From Allostreptomyces psammosilenae (GTDB lineage Bacteria; Actinomycetota; Actinomycetes; Streptomycetales; Streptomycetaceae): DNA of 64,000 bases. Below the pieces are notes generated by a model. It searched no databases. It was not told the origin of the DNA and saw only the letters and a program-made list of their open reading frames with translations. A program made the position numbers and the translations under genes. The DNA lies in assembly GCF_013407765.1 (NCBI RefSeq), contig NZ_JACBZD010000002.1:1002001-1066000 (forward strand), read 5' to 3'. Shown in pieces: positions 1 to 8,852 of the stretch (positions are counted from its first letter, which is position 1; each line of letters starts with the position of its first letter).

Positions 1-350
1 CCGCCACCATCGTGAACGGCGACCCCAGCCTGCCGGAGCTGCAGGGCGCCGTCGCGCTGGTCGCGGCCAACGCCTTCGTCCTCTTCTTCGCCTTCTCCTG
101 GGGCCCCGGCGTGTGGGTGCTGCTCGGCGAGATCTTCCCCAACCGGGTGCGCGCCGCCGCCCTGGCCGTGGCCGCCGCCGCCCAGTGGATCGCCAACTGG
201 GTGATCACCACCGCCTTCCCGTCCATGGCGGACTGGAGCCTGAGCGGCTCCTATCTGGTGTTCACCCTGTTCGCCGGCCTGTCGATCATCTTCGTCGCCC
301 GGTTCGTCACCGAGACCAAGGGACGCACCCTGGAGTCGATGGAGGGCTGA
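1..350 (+). CDS. MFS sugar porter, C-terminal fragment
   Basis: This is the 3' end of a gene that begins before the window; the reading frame is open from base 3. The visible ~115 residues carry the EIFPNRVRAAALAV segment and the terminal TETKGRTLE motif. Both are typical of the last loop and tail of the sugar porter branch of the major facilitator superfamily, which are proton-coupled monosaccharide or polyol symporters in the cytoplasmic membrane. At least two hydrophobic helices (near VALVAANAFVLFFAFSW and YLVFTLFAGLSIIFVARF) precede the tail. The substrate cannot be read from this fragment. A strong terminator hairpin follows 23 bases after the stop. Confidence 0.9.
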   Translation, partial: ATIVNGDPSLPELQGAVALVAANAFVLFFAFSWGPGVWVLLGEIFPNRVRAAALAVAAAAQWIANWVITTAFPSMADWSLSGSYLVFTLFAGLSIIFVARFVTETKGRTLESMEG

Positions 351-373
351 GCAGCCCACCCGCCGACCCGGAT

Positions 374-423
374 GTGACGAAGGGGCCCCTACCTCCCGCG
401 GGAGGCAGGGGCCCCTTCGTCAC
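374..423. terminator. Long perfect hairpin between convergent genes
   Basis: The 17-base arms GTGACGAAGGGGCCCCT (374-390) and its exact complement (407-423) enclose a second self-complementary core, CCTCCCGCGGGAGG. The element sits between the stop of the plus-strand transporter and the stop of the minus-strand hydrolase, so it probably terminates both transcripts. Confidence 0.85.
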
Positions 424-481
424 ACCGTTCTCCGTGGCGTTCCGGCCCGGCCCGGCCTGGGCCGGAACGCCACGGGGGACG

Positions 482-1384
482 TCAGGCGCCCGAGGTCCGC
501 TGCTCCGCGGAGGCGTGCGACGCCCGCACCGGCGACTGCGTGGCGCAGCCGCCCCCGCCCAGCCGCGTGGTCCGGCCGGTGCGCGCGTCCTGGTACGGCG
601 CCAGCTCCGGCTGCTTGGGACGCACCAGGTCACCGGAGGACACCCCGCGCAGCCGGCGGCCCACCCACGGCAGCAGGTGCTCCCGGGTCCAGTGCACGTT
701 CTCCCGCAGCGCCGCCACCCGGGGCACCGGCGGCAGCAGCGGCCACGGCTCCCGCGGGTCCCCGTCCACCGGGATGCCGATCGCCTGCGCGGCCAGCAGC
801 GCCACCCGGCGGTGGCCCTCGGAGGACAGGTGCAGCCGGTCCGCGCTCCAGGCCCGCCGGTCCGAGAGCGTGCGCAGCGCCCACAGGTCCACCACCGGGC
901 AGTCGTACCGGTCCGCGATGGCCCGGACGTGACCGTTGTAGGTGGCGACCTTGCCGCGCAGCCGGCGCAGTACCGGCGTCTCGCGGGTGTCGAAGCCGGT
1001 GAAGACCAGCACGGTGCTCCCCGCCTCGGTCATCCGCCGCACGGCGTCCGCGTACCGGGCGGCGACCTCGTCGGGGTCGCTGCCGGGGCGGATGATGTCG
1101 TTGCCGCCGGCCGAGAAGGAGACCAGGTCGGGGGCGAACGCGAGCGCCTGCGGCACCTGCTCGGAGACGATCCGGTCGAGCAGCCGGCCGCGCACGGCGA
1201 GGTTGGCGTACCGGAGTTCGGGGTGTGCCGATGCGATCATCCCGGCGAGCCGGTCGGCCCAGCCGTACCAGCCCCCGGCGGGGCCGGGATCGTTGAGACC
1301 CTCGGTGAAGCTGTCCCCCAGGGCCATGAACGTGCGTATACCGCGATTCTTCAGATGATTGGCTGACACCACCGCATCATGCAT
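482..1384 (-). CDS. SGNH/GDSL-family hydrolase
   Basis: A 300-residue single-domain esterase/lipase of the SGNH fold. Visible blocks are GDSFTEG near residues 23-29 (nucleophile Ser), NLAVRG (block II), SAGGND (block III Asn) and DRLHLSSEGH (block V Asp and His), so the catalytic set is complete. No signal peptide or membrane helix is seen, which suggests a cytoplasmic enzyme. The family cleaves acyl or acetyl esters; the substrate here is unknown. The start is uncertain: ATG at 1384 is the longest choice, while ATG at 1327 (MALGDSFTEG) would put the motif at the N terminus as in many homologues, and neither has a clear Shine-Dalgarno. The last ~70 residues are basic and low in complexity. 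Confidence 0.85.
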   Translation of the reverse strand: MHDAVVSANHLKNRGIRTFMALGDSFTEGLNDPGPAGGWYGWADRLAGMIASAHPELRYANLAVRGRLLDRIVSEQVPQALAFAPDLVSFSAGGNDIIRPGSDPDEVAARYADAVRRMTEAGSTVLVFTGFDTRETPVLRRLRGKVATYNGHVRAIADRYDCPVVDLWALRTLSDRRAWSADRLHLSSEGHRRVALLAAQAIGIPVDGDPREPWPLLPPVPRVAALRENVHWTREHLLPWVGRRLRGVSSGDLVRPKQPELAPYQDARTGRTTRLGGGGCATQSPVRASHASAEQRTSGA

Positions 1385-1712
1385 CTCAGGGTGCCGGCTA
1401 CGCGACCGTAAGTATTCACGTTTGCGGCATTCATCCGTAAAAGTCCTGGGATGGCGATGCGCATCACACCGGCGTTCCGGCGGTTTCGACGCGCTCCGTA
1501 GTGGCCCGGGGGGACGTCCGGCTGGCGCCGGAGAGCGCGGCGGCGGCTAGCGGGGGAGAGCGCGGTGGGGAGGAGAACGGTCATGCGTTCGCTCGATCGG
1601 GGGAAGCCGACCCGGTTCCCGCCCCTGGAGCGCCGCGGGTGGGTTGCATGGTGGGCGAGTCCCTGCCGTACGGCGTGTGCCGTAGCCGTGCGCGCACGTC
1701 GAAGGAGTGCAG
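1385..1712. other. Divergent intergenic region
   Basis: About 330 bases lie between the starts of the minus-strand hydrolase and the plus-strand Pro-rich gene. The part near 1400-1450 is clearly less GC-rich than its surroundings and is the likely promoter zone for the hydrolase. A GAAGGAG Shine-Dalgarno at 1701-1707 belongs to the rightward gene. No other element is recognised. Confidence 0.4.
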
Positions 1713-3023
1713 ATGCCCGTCACCGCGGACCCCCGTGACCTCCGCGACACCCGTGACGTCCGGGCCGGCGGGCGTGCCAGGCACGCGGCGTCGGCCGTCG
1801 ACTGGAACGCGCGGCCGGCCTCCTCCTGGCAGGGGCCGGTGCTGCCCGAGGAGCCGGAGCGGCCGGGCGGCGGAACGTTTCGGCGCGACCGGTCGGCCGT
1901 CGTGCCGCCGCCCCGCAGGCCGCCGGGCGGGTCGCCGGGTGGGTCGGCCGGAGAGGCCACCGGCGCGTCGGCGGAGGCGGCGACGCGGGCCGGGCGGACC
2001 GGGCCGGTCGGGCATCCCGGGCCGGCCGGGGAGCCGGTGGGCGCGGGCGCGCCCGGCGTCGCGGTGCGCTGGCTGGGCGAGAAGCTCGACGTGGCGCCGC
2101 CCGCCGGGGCGGCCGGCCCGACCACCACCGAACCGGCGCCGCTCCCGCCGTTCCCGCCGGCCGGCCGAGGGCCGCGGGAGGGGCGGTGGCCGGCGGCGGG
2201 CCCGGCGGCCGGCCCGGTCGCCGGCGAGCCCTCGGCGCTGGCCGAGCGCATCCACCGGGTGGTGGCCGAGGTCCGCGCGGCCGAGGAGGCGGAGTCGCCG
2301 ACCCGCCCGGCGCCCGGCTTCCACTACGTGGACTACGAGGACCTCGACGGCACCCTGGTCCTGCCGGTGATCCGCCCGGTCCCACGCCACCCGCACCCCC
2401 CGCACGGCCGCCCCCAGGACCACGTGGGCCGCGCCGGACGCACCGAGCAGCCGGGCCGCCACCAGCAGGCAGGACGGCCACAGCATGCGGGCCGGCCCCA
2501 GCCGCCGGACCGGCCCGAGCACGCGGGGCGATTCGGGCATCCGGGGCACGTCGAGCAACCGGGTGGTTCCGGGCACGTCCGGCCCACCGGGCGCCCGGAC
2601 GTCGCCCCGGGGCGTCCGGCCGGCCCCGTGCCATCGGGGAGCGGGGGCGCTTCGGCGTTCCCGGCGTTCCCGGCTTTCCCGGGGGCTCCGGTGGCCGGCG
2701 CCCGAGGCGCCCGGCCTGCGCCGCGCACCCCCTGTCCGGGCACCCCCCGCCGGCCGGAGCCCACCGCGTCGCGCACACCCCCCATCGCGTCGGTGCCGCC
2801 GCTGTTCGCCCCGCCCACCCCGCCCGTGCCGCCCGCCGTCCCCGCTGAGTCGGCCGAGCACCCGCCGCCGCCCGCCGCCGACCGGCCGCACGGCCCGCGG
2901 CACGCTCGTCGGGACGGCGCGCCCCGGGGGACGGCCAGGGGCGCCAGGGGACGCGGCCGGCACGCCAAGCCCCGGCTGCCGCTGCTCGGGCGTGTCCTGC
3001 TGCGCGCGGCCTCCGGCGGCTGA
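1713..3023 (+). CDS. Pro/Gly/Arg-rich hypothetical protein
   Basis: No known domain is recognised. ATG at 1713 is preferred over GTG at 1707 because the GAAGGAG ribosome site at 1701-1707 would overlap the latter. The ~436-residue product is mostly low-complexity Pro/Gly/Arg/Ala sequence. A more ordinary patch (IHRVVAEVRAAEEAESP, then FHYVDYEDLDGTLVLP) near residues 180-225 looks like a short conserved core, and the C terminus is basic and ends in LPLLGRVLLRAASGG. The middle has imperfect repeats of His/Gly/Arg-Pro type. Codon third positions are mainly G/C on this strand. The overlapping minus-strand frame is long only because both strands are GC-rich. It converges with the esterase gene downstream. 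Confidence 0.55.
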   Translation: MPVTADPRDLRDTRDVRAGGRARHAASAVDWNARPASSWQGPVLPEEPERPGGGTFRRDRSAVVPPPRRPPGGSPGGSAGEATGASAEAATRAGRTGPVGHPGPAGEPVGAGAPGVAVRWLGEKLDVAPPAGAAGPTTTEPAPLPPFPPAGRGPREGRWPAAGPAAGPVAGEPSALAERIHRVVAEVRAAEEAESPTRPAPGFHYVDYEDLDGTLVLPVIRPVPRHPHPPHGRPQDHVGRAGRTEQPGRHQQAGRPQHAGRPQPPDRPEHAGRFGHPGHVEQPGGSGHVRPTGRPDVAPGRPAGPVPSGSGGASAFPAFPAFPGAPVAGARGARPAPRTPCPGTPRRPEPTASRTPPIASVPPLFAPPTPPVPPAVPAESAEHPPPPAADRPHGPRHARRDGAPRGTARGARGRGRHAKPRLPLLGRVLLRAASGG

Positions 3024-3040
3024 CCCTCGGCGCCGCGGAA

Positions 3041-3068
3041 CGCCCCGCGCCTCAGCCGGCGCGGGGCG
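3041..3068. terminator. Hairpin between convergent genes
   Basis: The perfect 11-base arms CGCCCCGCGCC (3041-3051) and GGCGCGGGGCG (3058-3068) flank a 6-base loop. The right arm overlaps the last codons of the minus-strand esterase. It probably acts in both directions. Confidence 0.6.
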
Positions 3069-4554
3069 CGGCGTCCGCCGGGTCCGCCGGGCGCGCCGCG
3101 TCACCGGCGCCGAGCAACTCCACCAGCCCGTCGGTCAGACCGCCGCGCCAGCAGGCGTAGTCGTGGCCCCCGTTGTACTCGGTGAGGGTGACTCGACGGC
3201 CCGCCGCCTCCAGCACCCGGCGCAGCCGGCGGTTCGGCGGCAGCAGCTGCCACTCCAGCCGGCCGACCCGCAGGTGGAAGCGCACCCGGCCGGCCGCCCC
3301 GCCGGCCCCGGACGCCTCGGCGAAGCGCTCCGTCAACCACTCGCCCGAACCCGCGTCCGGCTCCGCCTCCCGCCGGCCGGCCTCGCGCTCGCCGGTCTCC
3401 CACGGGCCCGTCTCCCGCTGGCCCGTCCCGCGCGGACCGGCCTGCGGAGCCGGGGGACGGAACCACAGCGAGGCGGACTGCGCCAGCACGTTGCCGAACC
3501 GCTCCGGCGCGCGCAACGCCGCGAAGAGCGCCGCCAGCCCGCCGAAGCTCTCCCCGGCGACCACCGTGGCCGCCGGATCCGAGGTCGCCCCGAGGTGCCG
3601 CTCGGCCCAGGGCAGCAGCTCCCGGTGGAGGAAGTCGGTGAAGGACGCGTCGCACCCGTAGTCCCGCGCACGGGTCCCGACGTCCACCGAGTCCGGCAGC
3701 AGCGCGAGCAGTGGCGGCAGCCGCCGCTCGGCGACCAGGTTGTCCAGCAGCGTGGCCACGGACAGCCGAGGCCCCCACATCTCACCGTCCAGCAGGACCA
3801 GCACCGGCAGCCGCGCACCCGCCGCCACCGCCCCGGCCGGCGGCGTGTACGCCCACACCCGGCGCCGCTCGCCCAGGGCGTCGCTGTCCACCGCGTGCTC
3901 GGTGAGCAGCCCGGCCGGCACACCCGGGCGCCGTCGCCACTCGCCCAGCGCGGGGGCCGCCGGCAGCTCCGCCACGCTCACCCCCGGCCCGCCCCACCGG
4001 GAGGGCAGCCGCCGCGGGTTGAGCGGATCCGGGACCGCGTGCCGCAGCAGCGCGCGGGCGCGCCGTGGATCCAGGCCGGCCGGTGGCTCGGGCAGCGGCG
4101 TGCGGTGGTCGTCCACCAGCAGGTGGTACGAGCCCCGCCAGTCGCCGTCCAGCAGGAAGCTCCGGAACCACACGTCCGTCCCGGCCAGCCGGCGCATGGC
4201 GGCGTTCTCCACCAGACGCGGATCCGACAGCCGGTTGACCAGCACCGCCACCCCGCGGGTCCGGGTCTCGGCGGCCCCCGTCCGGGCGTCGGCCGCCGCC
4301 GGGTCGCGGTCCCGCCACAGGAACGTCACCGCATAGCGGCCCACCCCCCGGCCCTCGCCGGGCGCGGCCACAGGCTCGACCAGTGGCCCGCCGCCGGCCG
4401 CCGCCTCCGACCAGAACCGCGCCAGGGCCCCGCCGTCGCCGGCCGCCACCTCGGCCGCCAGCCGCTCCAGGCGCGGGCTCGTCGCCGAGGCCACCGGCTC
4501 CGGGCGCGGCACGTGCGGCGCCGCCGACCTGCCGTCGGACCCCACCACCGCCAT
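3052..4554 (-). CDS. Enterochelin-esterase-like alpha/beta hydrolase (Fes family)
   Basis: A ~500-residue protein with an N-terminal Fes-type domain (the region with VTFLWRDRD and DVWFRSFLLDGDWRGSYH) followed by an esterase D/Fes catalytic domain. The nucleophile elbow is GESFGG and the catalytic His is in YNGGHDYACW. Fes enzymes hydrolyse ferric trilactone siderophores in the cytoplasm and release the iron. An insert rich in Gly/Arg/Glu between the nucleophile and the His is unusual and probably disordered. ATG at 4554 has a GGAG four bases upstream; GTG at 4557 is an alternative. An iron-box-like palindrome 50 bases upstream supports a role in iron release and iron-dependent repression. Confidence 0.85.
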   Translation of the reverse strand: MAVVGSDGRSAAPHVPRPEPVASATSPRLERLAAEVAAGDGGALARFWSEAAAGGGPLVEPVAAPGEGRGVGRYAVTFLWRDRDPAAADARTGAAETRTRGVAVLVNRLSDPRLVENAAMRRLAGTDVWFRSFLLDGDWRGSYHLLVDDHRTPLPEPPAGLDPRRARALLRHAVPDPLNPRRLPSRWGGPGVSVAELPAAPALGEWRRRPGVPAGLLTEHAVDSDALGERRRVWAYTPPAGAVAAGARLPVLVLLDGEMWGPRLSVATLLDNLVAERRLPPLLALLPDSVDVGTRARDYGCDASFTDFLHRELLPWAERHLGATSDPAATVVAGESFGGLAALFAALRAPERFGNVLAQSASLWFRPPAPQAGPRGTGQRETGPWETGEREAGRREAEPDAGSGEWLTERFAEASGAGGAAGRVRFHLRVGRLEWQLLPPNRRLRRVLEAAGRRVTLTEYNGGHDYACWRGGLTDGLVELLGAGDAARPADPADAAPRAG

Positions 4555-4603
4555 CACGCTCCACCCGCCGATCCCTGCGACGCCCGGTCAGCACCCGAGG
4601 CTG

Positions 4604-4622
4604 CGAGGTAAGGCTACCCTTC
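4604..4622. promoter_or_regulatory. Iron box (DtxR/IdeR/DmdR-type operator)
   Basis: CGAGGTAAGGCTACCCTTC matches the 19-base DtxR-family consensus TTAGGTTAGGCTAACCTAA at about 14 positions, including the central AGGT-AGGCTA core. It lies ~50 bases upstream of the Fes-like gene, where an iron-loaded repressor could block transcription. Confidence 0.65.
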
Positions 4623-4912
4623 TTCGCCTGCCGGCCGATCGGCGACCGCCGGCGCCGCTCCCGGCGACTCCGGGGGGCTCCCGCCGTTCCCGGGGACGCT
4701 CCCGACGCCGCGTCACGGCCGCGCCGTCACCGCGTCGCGCCCACCCGGAGCCCCGGCCGGTGAGTACGGTGATCCCGTGCCGGCCCTCCACCCGGCACGG
4801 CCGCCGTTCGGCCCGCCCCGCCCATGCCGCCCGTCCGGCACCGCCGGACCCGCGCCGCCCGACCGCGCCGTCCGGCCCACACCGTCCCCGAACCCCGTCC
4901 CCCGGAGCCGCC

Positions 4913-5365
4913 ATGAGCACCGTCCCCGCCCGGATCAGCCTGGTCACCCTCGGCGTCGCGGACCTGCGCCGCGCCACCGACTTCTACCGCGCCCTGGGCT
5001 GGCGGCCGTCCTCGGCCTCCGTCGAGGGAGAGGTCACCTTCTTCCACACCGCCGGCGGAATCCTCGCCCTCTACGGCCGGGACGCCCTCGCCGCCGACAG
5101 CGGCCGGGAGGCCACCGGCCCGCACCCCGGTCCCGCGCCCTTCCCCGGCATCGTCCTCGCCCTCAACCTCGGCAGCCGCGCCGAGGTCGACGACGCCGTG
5201 GCGGCCTTCGTGGCCGCCGGCGGCACCGTGCTGCGCCCGGCCACCGCCGCGGACTGGGGCGGCTACCTCGCCTACGTCGCCGACCTGGACGGACACACCT
5301 GGGAGCTCGCCCACAACCCGGCCTGGCCGCTCGACGAGGCCGGCCTGCCCCGCCTCCCCGACTGA
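4913..5365 (+). CDS. VOC (glyoxalase/bleomycin resistance) family protein
   Basis: A 150-residue protein made of two beta-alpha-beta-beta-beta modules. The first is ISLVTLGVADLRRATDFYRALGW and the second is centred on AYVADLDGHTWELAHNP. The DxDGH-WE pattern at the end of the second module is the usual metal/ligand edge of the fold. Family members act as glyoxalases, isomerases, dioxygenases or drug-binding proteins; the role here cannot be told. ATG at 4913 has GGAG seven bases upstream and starts directly at the domain, so longer upstream extensions are rejected. It converges with the phosphotransferase gene. Confidence 0.85.
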   Translation: MSTVPARISLVTLGVADLRRATDFYRALGWRPSSASVEGEVTFFHTAGGILALYGRDALAADSGREATGPHPGPAPFPGIVLALNLGSRAEVDDAVAAFVAAGGTVLRPATAADWGGYLAYVADLDGHTWELAHNPAWPLDEAGLPRLPD

Positions 5366-5432
5366 CCCCCGCCCGCCCGACTGACCATCGGCTGCCCGAC
5401 CGACCCCCGCCTGCCCGGCGGCCGGCGATCCG

Positions 5433-6248
5433 TCAGCTCAGCAGCGCCTCCACGAACCCGTCACGGTGGGTCGCCAGCCAGGCCTGCATGCGGTCCCAGC
5501 GCTCCCATCCGCCGTTCGCCGCCATCGCCCGCAGGTACACCGGGTCGCCGTCGGCCACCCGCCGGGCGACGAAGGCCCGACCGGCCTCGGTGGCCTGCTC
5601 GATGACGCCGGGCAGTTCGGCCCGTTCCCGGGTGGAGAGGCCGTAGCCGTCGGCGAGGATCCGCAGCCGGCTCGGCGCGTCCAGTCCGTCGGGGTAGGCG
5701 AGCGCGGCGGACGTCGGGTCGAGCATGGGCACCCAGTAGCGGGCGGTCATCGCGACGTCCCAGATCGGGCGGCCCGGTGCCGCCAGGTCGAAGTCGATCA
5801 GGGCGGCGGCGCGGCCGTCGCGGAAGACGACGTTCTCCGGGCACACGTCGTTGTGGCACAGCACCGTCCCTCCCTCCGGGTCGGCCAGCTCCCGGGGCCA
5901 GTCCACGGAGGCGTCGACCGGAACGGCGGCGCCCGCCTCGTGCAGCCGCCGCAGCAGGGCCCCCACCGACTCCAGGGCGGCCGTGGTCAGCGCCCAGGCG
6001 GGGAACGGTGGCAGGGCCACCTCGCCGGGGAGGAAGGTCAGGTGCTCGCGGCCGTCGTCGGTGAGACGGACCGGCGTCGGGGCCGCGTCGAAGCCCCGCC
6101 GGCGGAGCGCGGTGAGATGGGCGTGCAGGGCCGGCGCGTTCCGCGGCGCCGGACGATCGACCAGCCCGCCCCGGCGGAAGACCGCGCCGGCGTTGGCCAT
6201 GCCCCCGGACAGCACCTCGCCGTCCGCCTCCCCGCCCCGTGTCGTCAT
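5433..6248 (-). CDS. APH-family phosphotransferase
   Basis: A 271-residue kinase-like protein with the Brenner motif CHNDVCPENVVF (catalytic Asp) and the metal-binding IDFDLAAPG. These mark the aminoglycoside/choline/homoserine kinase-like superfamily, which transfers phosphate from ATP to small hydroxyl substrates. Cys replaces the usual first residue of the LxHxDxxxxN pattern, which is tolerated in many environmental homologues. The N-terminal Gly-rich loop is weak. The substrate is unknown; resistance cannot be claimed. ATG at 6248 is used; a Met 16 codons later (6200) is also possible. Confidence 0.8.
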   Translation of the reverse strand: MTTRGGEADGEVLSGGMANAGAVFRRGGLVDRPAPRNAPALHAHLTALRRRGFDAAPTPVRLTDDGREHLTFLPGEVALPPFPAWALTTAALESVGALLRRLHEAGAAVPVDASVDWPRELADPEGGTVLCHNDVCPENVVFRDGRAAALIDFDLAAPGRPIWDVAMTARYWVPMLDPTSAALAYPDGLDAPSRLRILADGYGLSTRERAELPGVIEQATEAGRAFVARRVADGDPVYLRAMAANGGWERWDRMQAWLATHRDGFVEALLS

Positions 6249-6513
6249 GCCCCCACGCTACCGCCGGCCCCTTGCCGATCGGCCGGGCCGGGCCGACGGA
6301 CCTGGCTGGAGCCGGCCGGGCCGGACCGGGTGGACAGCACTGTGGCGCGGTGGCCATGGGCCGCCGCGCCACGGGCGTGGTGTTCCGTGCGTTGGGGAGG
6401 GGTGTCGCCTACCGCGGGAGTCCGGGTCGCGGGAGTCCGTGCCGTGGGAGACCGGCCGGGTCAGGTGGTGCCGACCCTCCGGGCCGGGATCGTCCCCACC
6501 GGGGGCGGGATGG

Positions 6514-7206
6514 TCACCCGCTCACCGTGATGTTGGAGCTCCCGCTGCTCTGGTAGCCCTCGGTCGCCATGATCATGTAGTAGCTGAAGCTGCCCAGCGG
6601 CATGCCGTAGCGGGACCACGCGTCGAAGTGGTTGCCGGTGGTGATGCTCCCGCCCGTCCGCCGCTGCTGCCGGACGCTCCAGTACTGGTTGAACGTGCGG
6701 GTGCCCTCGACGGAGGGGGCGTTGTACCGCGTCGTCTGGTAGACGTCGTACGTGCCGCCGTCGCTGGTGACCGTGCCCTTGTACGTCCCCGTGGGCCGGT
6801 AGGTGCCCCAGTTGTCCACGATGTAGTACTCCACGAGCGGGTTCGAGGTCCACCCGTAGAGGCACAGGTATCCGTTGCCGGAGGGGCTGAAGCTGCCGGA
6901 GTAGCGCACGGTCCGGCGTCCGCCGTTGCTCCATCCCTTGCCGCAGACGAAGTTCCCGGTGTTGCGCCACGAGGTGCTGTACTGGCCGCCCGACCCCATG
7001 GTCATGGAGACGGTGCCGGGAGCGTCGGTCCAGAACGAGTAGTAGAAGCCGTTGTGGTTGCCCGTCTGGTTCGAGGTGACGGTCTGGGCGTGGGCGGTGC
7101 CGGTCGTGGGCAGCAGCAGACCGGTGGTGACCAGCGCCAGGGCGCCGGTGCGGCCGACGAACCTCCGGCGGCTCATCGGGTCGGCGGGGGCGTCGTCCTC
7201 GTACAT
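6514..7206 (-). CDS. Endo-1,4-beta-xylanase, glycoside hydrolase family 11
   Basis: A 230-residue secreted enzyme that cuts internal beta-1,4 bonds of xylan. A twin-arginine signal (SRRRF at 12-16, a hydrophobic stretch, then AHA near 38-40) precedes the GH11 jelly-roll. The nucleophile is Glu126 in PLVEYY and the acid/base is Glu216 in MATEGYQ. PSVEGT and the TFNQYWSVR strand are also diagnostic. The protein ends right after the catalytic domain, so no carbohydrate-binding module is present. The ATG at 7206 has a strong GAGGAGG site four bases upstream, which excludes the longer open frame. Related Streptomyces xylanases are exported folded by Tat and induced by xylan. Confidence 0.95.
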   Translation of the reverse strand: MYEDDAPADPMSRRRFVGRTGALALVTTGLLLPTTGTAHAQTVTSNQTGNHNGFYYSFWTDAPGTVSMTMGSGGQYSTSWRNTGNFVCGKGWSNGGRRTVRYSGSFSPSGNGYLCLYGWTSNPLVEYYIVDNWGTYRPTGTYKGTVTSDGGTYDVYQTTRYNAPSVEGTRTFNQYWSVRQQRRTGGSITTGNHFDAWSRYGMPLGSFSYYMIMATEGYQSSGSSNITVSG

Positions 7207-7717
7207 GCTTCCTCCTCGTGAAGGCTGGCGGGGGCCAGACAGCGTGATACGGCGGGGCCGTCCGGGGCCGGGTCGCCAGCGGCCGCGCGCCGACGGCGGC
7301 GTCGCGCGGCCGCTGGCGACATGCGCATGACAACGCACCGCTGGGTGGCGCCAGTGCCCCGGACCGACAGTGGCTCAGGTCTGTCGATGCCGACAGTGTT
7401 GGTCTGGGCTGTCGGGGTGTCAATAGTTTCGGTAACGTTCGGAAGAGCGGTCATCGCGTCGCCGGACTCCTTGACGGGGCATTAAAGCTGGTCATGATGG
7501 TGTCGTGTCGATACGGTGCGGGGGCGGCTGACTGGGGCGATGGTTCCGAGAGCGCTATCAGGGATGACGGTGTAGAAAGTTTCGGAAGGAGCCTCGGGCG
7601 ATCCGCGGCCGGGGGTGACGCCGCCGTGACCGGCCCCGTGGCCGGTTCCGTCCGGGCGGACGGCCCGCTCCGGAGGTACCGTGAACGCCCGGGGCATGGC
7701 GGACGGAGGCGGAAGCG
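7207..7717. promoter_or_regulatory. Divergent xylanase / lipoate ligase promoter region
   Basis: These 510 bases separate two divergent starts. Seen on reading are a CTGTCG-ATGC-CGACAG inverted repeat (7381-7396), direct repeats of CCGACAGTG nearby, and two sites that resemble the CGAAA-TTTCG-type palindromes I recall in front of Streptomyces xylanase genes. One of these is ATAGTTTCGGTAACG near 7424-7438 and the other is GAAAGTTTCG near 7575-7584. Which gene each controls is inferred only from position. Confidence 0.4.
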
Positions 7718-8782
7718 GTGCACGGCGAGTACAAGGTGCCCGGCGGCAAACTGGTCGTGGTCGACCTCGACGCCGACGCCGGCGTGCTGCGGAACGTGCG
7801 GGTCGGCGGCGACTTCTTCCTGGAACCGGACGAGGCGCTCACCGCCATCGACGCCGCACTGGAAGGGGCCCCCGCCGACACCGATGCCGAAGGCCTGGCC
7901 GCCCGCGTCGAGACGGCCCTCCCACCCGGCACGGTGATGTACGGACTCACCGCCGAGGGCGTCGCCGTCGCGGTCCGCCGCGCCCTCGCCCAGGCCACGG
8001 ACTGGACCGACTACGACTGGCAGCTCGTGCACACCGGGCCGCAGTCCCCGGCACTCCACATGGCCCTGGACGAGGTGCTCACCGCCGAGGTCGCCGCCGG
8101 CCGCCGCCCGCCCACGCTGCGGGTGTGGGAATGGGCGTCCCCCGCCGTGATCATCGGCAGTTTCCAGTCCCTGGCCAACGAGGTCGACCAGGTGGGCGCG
8201 GAACGCCACGGCGTCACCGTGGTACGCCGGATCTCCGGCGGCGGGGCCATGTTCGTGGAGCCGGACAGCACCATCACCTACTCACTGTCCGTCCCCGACG
8301 CCCTGGTCAAGGGGCTGTCCTTCGCCGACAGCTACGCCTACCTCGACGACTGGGTGCTCGCCGCCCTGGGCGACATGGGAATCCGCGCCTGGTACCAGCC
8401 CCTCAACGACATCGCCACCGAGGCCGGCAAGGTCGCGGGCGCCGCCCAGAAACGGATGCTCGGCCCCGGGGGAAAGCCCGGAGCCGTCCTCCACCACGTG
8501 ACCATGGCCTATGACATCGACGCCGACAAAATGCTCGAAGTGCTGCGCATCGGAAAGGAGAAGATCTCCGACAAGGGCATCAGGAGCGCCGGAAAACGCG
8601 TCGACGCGCTGCGCCGGCAGACCGGCCTGCCCCGCGAAGCCGTCATCGACCGCATGGTCGGCTCCTTCCGCGACCGGTACGGCCTGAGCACCGGCCGGAT
8701 CACCGACGAGGAGATGGCGAGGGCCCGCGAACTGGCCGCCACCAAGTTCAGCTCCATGGAATGGCTCACCCGAGTGCCCTGA
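7718..8782 (+). CDS. Lipoate-protein ligase family protein
   Basis: A 354-residue biotin/lipoate A/B ligase-fold protein. Residues ~1-90 resemble the small domain usually found at the C terminus of LplA (YKVPGGKLVVVDL), placed here at the front. The catalytic domain follows, with RRISGGGAMF (substrate-binding loop) and NDIATEAGKVAGAAQKR (the Lys that binds lipoyl-AMP). It would attach lipoate, or transfer octanoate, to E2 subunits or GcvH in the cytoplasm. GTG at 7718 follows a GGAGGCGGAAG site. The swapped domain order is, to my knowledge, shared by other Streptomyces homologues. No biosynthetic partner gene is adjacent. Confidence 0.85.
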   Translation: MHGEYKVPGGKLVVVDLDADAGVLRNVRVGGDFFLEPDEALTAIDAALEGAPADTDAEGLAARVETALPPGTVMYGLTAEGVAVAVRRALAQATDWTDYDWQLVHTGPQSPALHMALDEVLTAEVAAGRRPPTLRVWEWASPAVIIGSFQSLANEVDQVGAERHGVTVVRRISGGGAMFVEPDSTITYSLSVPDALVKGLSFADSYAYLDDWVLAALGDMGIRAWYQPLNDIATEAGKVAGAAQKRMLGPGGKPGAVLHHVTMAYDIDADKMLEVLRIGKEKISDKGIRSAGKRVDALRRQTGLPREAVIDRMVGSFRDRYGLSTGRITDEEMARARELAATKFSSMEWLTRVP

Positions 8783-8852
8783 CGGCCGCGGCGCCCCGCA
8801 CACGCACGCACGAGGCCCCACGCGGCCGCCACGGCCACCTCCCCGGACGGAC

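Noticed and set aside
1581-3104. 507-residue minus-strand frame opposite the Pro-rich gene
   Set aside because: Its start lacks a ribosome site and its sequence is Arg/Gly noise; the plus strand has GAAGGAG and better third-position bias.
5433-6248. Aminoglycoside resistance gene
   Set aside because: The APH fold is clear, but the family has many substrates and nothing here identifies an antibiotic.
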